Positions 57,632 to 64,000 of a stretch of 64,000 bases of DNA are shown piece after piece. Source of the stretch: Biscogniauxia marginata (taxonomy: Eukaryota > Ascomycota > Sordariomycetes > Xylariales > Xylariaceae); contig MU404064.1 in the NCBI GenBank assembly GCA_022695795.1, forward strand, positions 496,001 through 560,000, in the 5' to 3' direction. The first letter of the stretch is position 1. The number at the start of each line of letters is the position of its first letter. Made by a program: the position numbers and the translations under genes. The notes beneath the pieces were generated by a model. It was not told the DNA's origin, did not search any database, and was given only the letters and a program-made list of their open reading frames with translations.

Positions 57632-59176
57632 TTACTCGTGGACCTCGCCCTCGTCATCATCTGAACTGAGACGTTGCCGTTTCTGATCCTGGCTCTCAGA
57701 GGATAGCGACTCGACCTCTTTCCTCTTAGATCGAGGCGAGGTTAACAGGTCTCCATTCGCAGGAGGATGGACGGCAAGGTTGTTTGCAGCCTCTTTCAAG
57801 ACGGAATCTGAATCACCCGGGGCCGCTTGAGAGGCTGTCTCTGCCGCAGCAATATCGATTTCCCTCTCAGCGGTTGCTTCGTCCATGCTGTCCACTCCCG
57901 CCTTGGGACTCTGCGTGGCTCGGTCCGTCCTTGGTGTTGTAGTGCTTGAGCCCACGTCCTCGCCCCTACGCCTAGTATTCTCGAGGTTGAACTCGGGCGA
58001 TCCCTGGTAGGGGTTTTCGGTTTTACGCAAGGGATTTTCGATGTAAAATTCCTTGAGAACCTTGATAGCCTTGGCACAATGATCTTCGTTGCCCTGCAAC
58101 GACTTCCACCATGGCTCTCCGTTGATGTCCTCGATTCGCTCTCCCGTGAAGGTGCTTGAGAAGAAGATGGACGCAATGGCGATATCGCGCGCTTCCATCA
58201 GAAGCGGCAGGATGGTGAGGCACGAGTCATTGCAAAAGGCCCATGCAGCATGGCGCAAATTCTTATTGTGGATTACACCCAGCTGGCCGAGGAACTCGTA
58301 AAGCTTGAAGTGTGGATTGTCGATCATCAGATCGAAGGTCAGGTTCTCAAGCATGACTTCCTCGTACATCAGGATGCTGTCGCGCCATCTCCAATATTCC
58401 TTGGACTGCTCGTCTACGATGAGCTTAGGGTTCTTCTGGGCGACCTTTGCGACGGCAATGATGATATCTTTTGTCTTCCGACAGTTTTCCTCGGTCTTAT
58501 TTGCTAGGAAGAGTGCGGTCGCTGCTATGTTCTGTCCCAAGGTATTGCGGTTAGCGAGGCGTGTCAATACTACTCACAATTTCTATTCCTTGGTGAATAT
58601 GAGAAAAGGAAGAAGAAGAAGGGTTGAATTGTAGATCGCGCCCATAAGTGTGTAATCCTCCTCTCTATGATGGTTGGTTGCGATTGCAGGGCATCTTACA
58701 TAGTGATGTACTCCATGTTTCTCCTCGACCAAGCTACATCGCATGTAGAAGCGGTGAAAGAAGACTCCAGCGACGTATAAGGTGATCTGGGGTAGCTCGA
58801 GTAGGACGCCGGCCTGGTAGATGAAATTGACGCCCTTCGCTCGCCGCAGTCTCTCCTCGGCGGGCGACAAGCCATCCAGGATACTCGGACTGCTCACGAC
58901 CTCGTCCTGGGTAAAGTACCACTGGTTGGCCATGGCGATCGGCGTTCTCGGCGTTGAGCGGACAGGCGATGGTGCGCTCCGACGCGAGTGAGGTCTCGGG
59001 GGCGAGGTGCGGGATGAATGCGTGGGCGGCGTGGGAACGGCAGGAGGCACGTCGCGCCGTTTCGATGGTGACTTGGAGGCACGTTCGGGGCGGCTGCTGG
59101 GGTTGTTGTTGGGGGGCAGGACTGGGGGTTGGTAGCCTTCTCGAGGCGGTGGCCGGTATCTGTCGATACTCGCCAT
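57632..59176 (-). CDS. Transcription-associated cyclin (Ctk2/Pch1/PchA-like)
   Basis: Two exons: 59176-58700 and 58531-57632. The intron is 58532-58699 (168 nt), and the joint gives GVHHYNIAATALFLANKTEE. The product is about 458 residues. The first 80 are Pro/Ser/Arg-rich. Two cyclin boxes follow: WYFTQDEVVSSPSILDGLSP, RLRRAKGVNFIYQAG and FFHRFYMRCSLVEE in the first; ILMYEEVMLENLTFDLMIDN, WAFCNDSCLTILPLLM and ENPLRKTENPYQGSP in the second. The set is characteristic of cyclins that pair with kinases phosphorylating the RNA polymerase II C-terminal domain. Which kinase (CTDK-I or P-TEFb) is not fixed by sequence. The C-terminal 140 residues are acidic and disordered, with a basic KRKEVES and QDQKRQRLS stretch that could be a nuclear localisation signal. 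Confidence 0.85.
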
Positions 59177-59885
59177 CGTGTGTCTGGGTGAGACTAGACG
59201 AGACTAGTTCGAGTGTTTGAGGCGCAACGAGGCTGCGTCGCCGAAAAGTTTGTTTTAGGTCGTGTTAATTGATCTGCTCATTTCTCCGATTATTTCTGTG
59301 CCGTCATCGGTGGCCGGGAGCTTGGGGGGTTCTCGGTCGAGCAGCAAGCAGGACGGGAAGAAAAGAAGAAAGAAAGTTGGAGGTTCCGCATCTTGTTCTC
59401 ACTTTCTTTGAGGTCGCTCTTTCATCTTTATCGGCTTTTCGTCGGCACGCCACGGTGTGGGTCAATCTGGCTTATCTAATCCTCCGCCGCTACCTTAGTC
59501 ACTCAACTTTGCTGCACAGTACAGTACAGCCAGGTATTTACCAAAATATACTGTATACCTAAGATAGGAGACGCGATAGCTTATAGAGCTTCGGGGGAGA
59601 TAGGTACTTTATAATAGATACCAGGTAGGTACCTAGGTAGGTAATCAACAGAACAGCGCCCACCTACCCAGATAACCACCCCCAAGAGAGGAGAGGGAGG
59701 GAGAGAAGAACGAAGATGATTAAAAGCTGTTTTTGGTATACTTTTGCTCAGATATTTATTGTACGCTATCCCTCCTGTAAGTCAGTGTATAGGAGAACAA
59801 CATAAAACCTCTGTCTATTGGGTATCTGTAATCCCCCCCTTAGTATTCATTCCATTGTGAAAACTCAGACCTTCCTTGCTATATA
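59177..59885. other. Intergenic region
   Basis: This is between the cyclin gene start and the Prp4 end, both on the - strand. A TACCTAGGTA palindrome lies at 59630-59639 within GGTAGGTACCTAGGTAGG. No gene is seen. Confidence 0.5.
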
Positions 59886-61497
59886 TCATATGCCCTCGCC
59901 ATCATTCCTACCCCATAGCTTGACGGTCCTGTCGTGCCCTCCGCTCACGATCCATCTCCCGTCCCTGCTGATATCCACACTCGTGACCGGGCCCGTGTGT
60001 CCTTCCAGGGTTTGCACCAGCGTCCAGTCGTCTGCGGAGAAGATGTTGACCTTGCGGTCGAAACCGCTCGACACGAAGCAGGTACCGGACTTCTTCGGGA
60101 GCTGATTGCCATTATCATCCAGCCCCGGCGGGGTCCCTAATACTGGGTCGTCTAGTCCCTTGTACCATCTGAGATCTGAGACTGCACTGCTGTGCGCTCC
60201 AATGCCACCAGTTGATTGCACACTCCGGACGTCCCAACACTTGACCCATCCGTCTGCCGACCCGGTCAGGACCCGGTGGCCATCAGAGCCCCAATCGATT
60301 CCATGAATCGGTTTGATGTGCCCATCCAAGATCATCACTGTCCTGCCAGTCCGTAGGTCCCATATCCTGCCAATGCTGTCCAGGCCCGCACTCGCTAGAA
60401 GTGACCCGTCAGCATTGAAGCCGAGGGCGAAGACCCCCCGAGAGTGGCCTTCCTGGAGAAGGAGTTCTGTGGTCGTCTCCACGTCCCATATCCGCCACGT
60501 CGTGTCTTCCGAGGCTGAGGCAAGATATCGTCCCGAAGGGTGGAACTCGACTCTACACACGCGCTGAACATGTCCCTCGAGCGTCGAAAGGGGGGTATCC
60601 TGGGACAGGGACCAGAGATTGACCTGGCCTTCCGCCCCACCAGATGCTAGGTTGACGGTATTCGGCGAGACATTGCTCTCGGGCAGCGTCGCGCCGGGGA
60701 ACCACGATATCCCGCTGACTCTACTGGTGTGCCCCCTTAGTGTCATCTTTTCCTCGAGCGTCGGTATTTCGATCAGCTTGATTGAACCACCCCAGTTGCC
60801 TGCAGCAACGAACTGCCCGTTTGGCGATATCCTCGTCATGCTCACGTTTCGATCCCCTGCCGTCTGACTGCCCTGAAGCTCGAAGCCTTGTAGCCGCTCC
60901 TTGATCTGCTTGCGAAACTTGACGTGCGTTCGCAACGGTATGGACGCCTCCTGTTTCTGGAATGCCAGTCGTCGCTTCGCGCGCGGTAGAGAGTATCGTG
61001 CGATATCTTGCCGTGCCTTCAGCAACGCGGTGCCGCCATCAGTGTAGAATTCCTCTTCCTGGTCTCCCTGATCGTCTTCGGCGGCATCCTCCATGGTGAC
61101 GTCCACCGCCTCAGACGTAGCCTGCTCCGCCTGTACGGTCAACAGTTCTCTCAGACGGTCCCGACGGTCTGCGGGACCTTCGCCAAAGAGCGTGATGGGT
61201 TCGCCGAGCTCTCGAAGCCTCGCGCGCACGCGGCCGTCGTCTGTAGGCACGGCGATGTTTGCGGCCATCCTCTTGCGTTCGAACTGTGACAATATAGCCG
61301 ACGCCTTCTCGGGCGCAATGCCGGCGGCTGCTGAGGGCAGGTCATAGTCGCGGTCTACTGGGATCTCGTCTAGACTAATGCCACGCTCCTATACGCGATA
61401 GCTGTTAGGTTCCTGTTTTACCGCCAGAAGGTGAGCAAGTGTGAGATCATACCTCTTCTGCTTCCTCCACATACGCCTGGCGCGACGGGTGCATCAT
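59886..61497 (-). CDS. prp4: U4/U6 snRNP splicing factor Prp4 (WD40)
   Basis: Two exons: 61497-61453 (45 nt, [15 protein letters not shown]) and 61388-59886, with an intron of 64 nt (GTATGA donor). The product is about 515 residues, as for PRPF4. Residues about 69-98 form the SFM motif ([18 protein letters not shown]). A coiled or helical linker is followed by seven WD40 repeats from about residue 205 to the end ([75 protein letters not shown]). The protein is part of the U4/U6-U5 tri-snRNP, where it binds Prp3 and the cyclophilin; that is family knowledge. The frame upstream of the Met pair stays open (PAAKITLPN), so translation might start in an earlier exon; the ATG pair is the simplest choice. 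Confidence 0.9.
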
Positions 61498-62570
61498 GTT
61501 GGGCAGAGTGATTTTGGCAGCTGGAGCTCGTGCTAAAAGTTGTATAGTTCTAGAAAAGTTGATCGCGCCTACATTCAAATAAGTTCCAAGGGTCTGGTTT
61601 TCGTGAAGCTACGAAATACTGCAGCCAAGTGGAGCCACACATGGTCAAAGCTTCCATTCTTATTCCATCAAGTACGGATGTATATACATGTATCGGGTAT
61701 ACTTTGTACATGCATCGTAGTAAAGCCCCTAACTCTATAGGTACATAACACAACATTGAACCATTCCATTCCTCCTCCATGCAAGAGACTTACCTAAGGT
61801 ACTAATTAACCCAAGCCGGGACACATCAGTCGAAGTAACACCGACGCCCTGGAAACTAGGTACCTAAAGCCCAGTGCCATGGTCTTTACAGAAACCCTTA
61901 CGTATAGCAGCAATGCATTGACTTCACTCAACATGTTTCCTTATTTTCTTGGTTGTTCTATGTAATCCAACGAACCCCGGGAGCATTTATGCCAATAACG
62001 CCTTGGTTTTTATTTTGTCATCTTCTCTCGTAAAAACCTCTTCGTCGAGCCGTTGTGGTAGCATCCAGCCCCTCGTATGTTCATGGCTTCGGGAACAGCT
62101 CTCATTAGATACTCTTGGCCCCGTGGAAGTTGCATCGGAGAAATCACGTTGTGCCTATACCATATCTGTTATTGCAACATCCTATAGGGCCGCTTCTCGC
62201 CTTACGGCTCATTCAGGTTCTCTAGGTTAGTGTAAAATGAGGGAGTGTGGGGAAGACGGGATTCTCCATGTGTTGGCTTCGTGGGCTTCCCCGCAGAACG
62301 ACCGAAGTATTGGAGAATCTCGAGGTAGCGGCCATAGCGATGGGGGCCATGGCGATGGAGAAACCGGTTCCTTGGAAGCGCATGGCCTTCTTTCATGGAT
62401 ACATTGGGACGCAGTCGGGGTTCTCTTGCCGAGGATGTAAATTCATCCTAGCAGCCATCGTGACATATATAAGGTCGCCTGTATAATAGCGTGATGGCCG
62501 CCGTCCTGGAATTCCAGCAGAACGATCAGTCCTCCAGACCGCCTGCGAGTAGTTAGAGAGCCTTTTACCC
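61498..62570. other. Divergent promoter region
   Basis: Between Prp4 (-) and the alpha-galactosidase (+). It contains TAGGTACCTA (61857-61866), and open frames without domains. It should hold the promoters of both genes. Confidence 0.45.
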
Positions 62571-64000
62571 ATGGCGTCGTTCTTTACAATTACTTCGCTA
62601 GCTTTGCTAGTGGTCAAGGTGGAAGCTACCTTGTTTAAAACGCCAACTCCGCCAATGGGATGGAATAGCTACAACTACTATAACTGCAATCCCAATGAAG
62701 AAATCATCAAGACGAATGCCCAGGGACTTGTGGACCTCGGCTTGGCCGACCTTGGATACACATTCGTCACCCCGGACTGCGGATGGATGACGAGTGACAG
62801 AGATTCAGAAGGGCGCTTACAGTGGGATCTAACACTCTTCCCTTCTGGCGGAGGGAAAGAATTAGGGGATTATCTTCATGGGCTCGGTCTGAAATTCGGC
62901 CTTTACTCCGGGGCTGGATATTTTCAATGTGGATCGACAGATCTCCCAGCTTCTCTGGGTACCAAACCCCAAAGTCCTCGTATATACGATATAGTCACTG
63001 ACGTCGAGATCAGGCTACGAAGAGATAGATGCCGAGTTGTTTGCAGAATGGGGTGGCGACTCTCTCAAGTAGGTATTCATTTTCAATGGTAAGCGATGAT
63101 AATAGCTGATGGAGCTCTAGATATGACAACTGCTATGCCGTCTCTCCAGATACAATGGTGGACTATACTTCGCCGGTATCAACATCACCAGAGCGCCACC
63201 AGAAGATGGCTTCTGCTCTAGATTCCTTAGATCGCGATATCTCATACTTCGTATGCCAATGGGGCGTGGGCGAGAATCTTGACGAGTGGGCTCCGCCCAT
63301 CAGCAATTCGTATAGAATCAGCAACGATATCTATAATTCGTGGAGAAGCGTATGGCGTATAACTAACCAGGCTGTACCGTTTTACAAGACAACTACCGTC
63401 GGGGCCTATCCAGATCTGGACATGCTGATGTAGGTTCGCGTCTATAACTTTACTGACAACTGCTAATGAATAATCAAGCGTTGGGCTCAAGGCTCTGTCT
63501 CTAGAAGAAGAGAGGTTTCATTTCAGCATGTGGGCGATCAACAAGTCGCCCTTGAACATAGGCGCGCCAACAAACACAGAGCTTACACCTGCCGAGTCAT
63601 TCGAGATCCTCAGCAACAAAGAAGTTATAGCAATCAACCAGGATCCTCTTGGCAAGCAGGCACAGTTGGTCCGGCGTTACACTGAGGAGGAGTGGGACAT
63701 TTGGGCTGGCGAGCTATCTGACTCAAGGAAGGTTCTGGGTATTGCAAACTGGAAAAACGACAGCCAGACAGTGCAGGTTGACCTGGCCGCGGTGCAAGTC
63801 GCGGAGGCGCGCGCCCGTGACGTCTGGGCATTTGAAGATATTGGCGTCATCTCAGGGGTTCAGACATTTGAGCTTGCCGGTCACGAGCTGAGACTCCTCG
63901 TCCTATCCGATATCGTCAGCCCGACATCTGAGCCCCAATCGACAGGCTACTACGCAGCTGCAGATGCCACGTTCGCGGGCAACTCGGCGATAATAGCCTG
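62571..64000 (+). CDS. Secreted GH27 alpha-galactosidase, 3' end beyond window
   Basis: Exons are inferred at 62571-62958, 63014-63068, 63121-63429 and 63479 to beyond 64000. The introns are 55, 52 and 49 nt. A signal peptide (MASFFTITSLALLVVKVEA) starts the product. GH27 blocks follow: TPPMGWNSYNYYNC, DLGYTFVTPDCGWMTSD, LKFGLYSGAG, then LGYEEIDAELFAEWGGDSLK across intron 1, and YDNCYAV with the nucleophile Asp at about residue 150, completed by intron 2. YPDLDMLIVG is at intron 3, then FHFSMWAINKSPLNIGA and VIAINQDPLGKQAQLV. A beta-sandwich domain begins near the end and the frame stays open at base 64000. The enzyme removes terminal alpha-galactose from oligosaccharides and galactomannan outside the cell. 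Without these introns the frame breaks, so the gene model depends on them. Confidence 0.9.

Noticed and set aside
62959..63120. Frameshift or pseudogene in the alpha-galactosidase
   Set aside because: Two short introns with GT-AG ends restore the conserved frame exactly, including the YDNC nucleophile motif.
1..64000. tRNA, rRNA or other RNA genes
   Set aside because: I saw no convincing tRNA B-box/cloverleaf or rRNA segment by eye; a tRNAscan-SE and Rfam search would be decisive.

Overview
This looks like nuclear DNA of a filamentous ascomycete (Pezizomycotina, most likely a Sordariomycete). The genes carry short introns (49-168 nt, one of 189 nt and one of 330 nt) with GTANGT-type donors and CTAAC/CTGAC-type branch points. 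The gene set is typically fungal (a Caf120/Skg3-like PH protein, a CSN4 subunit, a Plr1-like reductase, a PchA/Ctk2-type cyclin, a GH27 alpha-galactosidase). A 19-kb AT-rich block shows repeat-induced point mutation (RIP). No rRNA, tRNA or CRISPR array was recognised.

Layout. 1-12.7 kb is gene-bearing: a long Caf120-like PH protein (+), a four-exon SGNH/GDSL esterase (+), and the COP9 signalosome subunit CSN4 (-), whose start lies about 150 bp from the AT-rich block. 12.8-31.8 kb is a RIP-degraded AT isochore made of nested mobile elements. Two full-length Ty3/gypsy chromoviruses of one family lie in opposite orientations: 13612-21133 with target-site duplication (TSD) ATTAT, and 21205-29662 with TSD ATATT. 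Solo LTRs have inserted into or beside them (21444-21829, 25135-25336, 29972-30161, 30392-30823), each with its own 5-bp TSD. Two palindromic TIR elements sit at the margins. One assembly gap (96 N) interrupts a minisatellite. 31.8-64 kb is gene-bearing again: a Jac1/HscB co-chaperone (-), an F-box/LRR-like protein (-), a Rad5/Rad16-like SNF2 ATPase (-), a conserved serine-rich protein (-), a Plr1-like aldo-keto reductase (-), tRNA dihydrouridine synthase Dus4 (+), a transcriptional cyclin (-), the U4/U6 snRNP WD40 protein Prp4 (-), and a secreted GH27 alpha-galactosidase (+) that runs off the window end.

The genes are ordinary single-copy housekeeping or degradative genes and do not form an obvious cluster. 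The most interesting signal is in the transposon block. Both Ty3 elements keep, between the chromodomain end of pol and the 3' LTR and on the strand opposite to pol, the remains of an extra reading frame. It encodes a six-cysteine motif with identical spacing in both (CX2CX6CX8CX2CX7C), followed by a lysine/glutamate-rich, coiled-coil-like tail. Nearly all its cysteine codons have become tyrosine codons in the way RIP predicts. The pol of the first element, from protease to chromodomain, stays in one frame over about 3.4 kb although it is full of stops, so decay was by substitution and not by indels.
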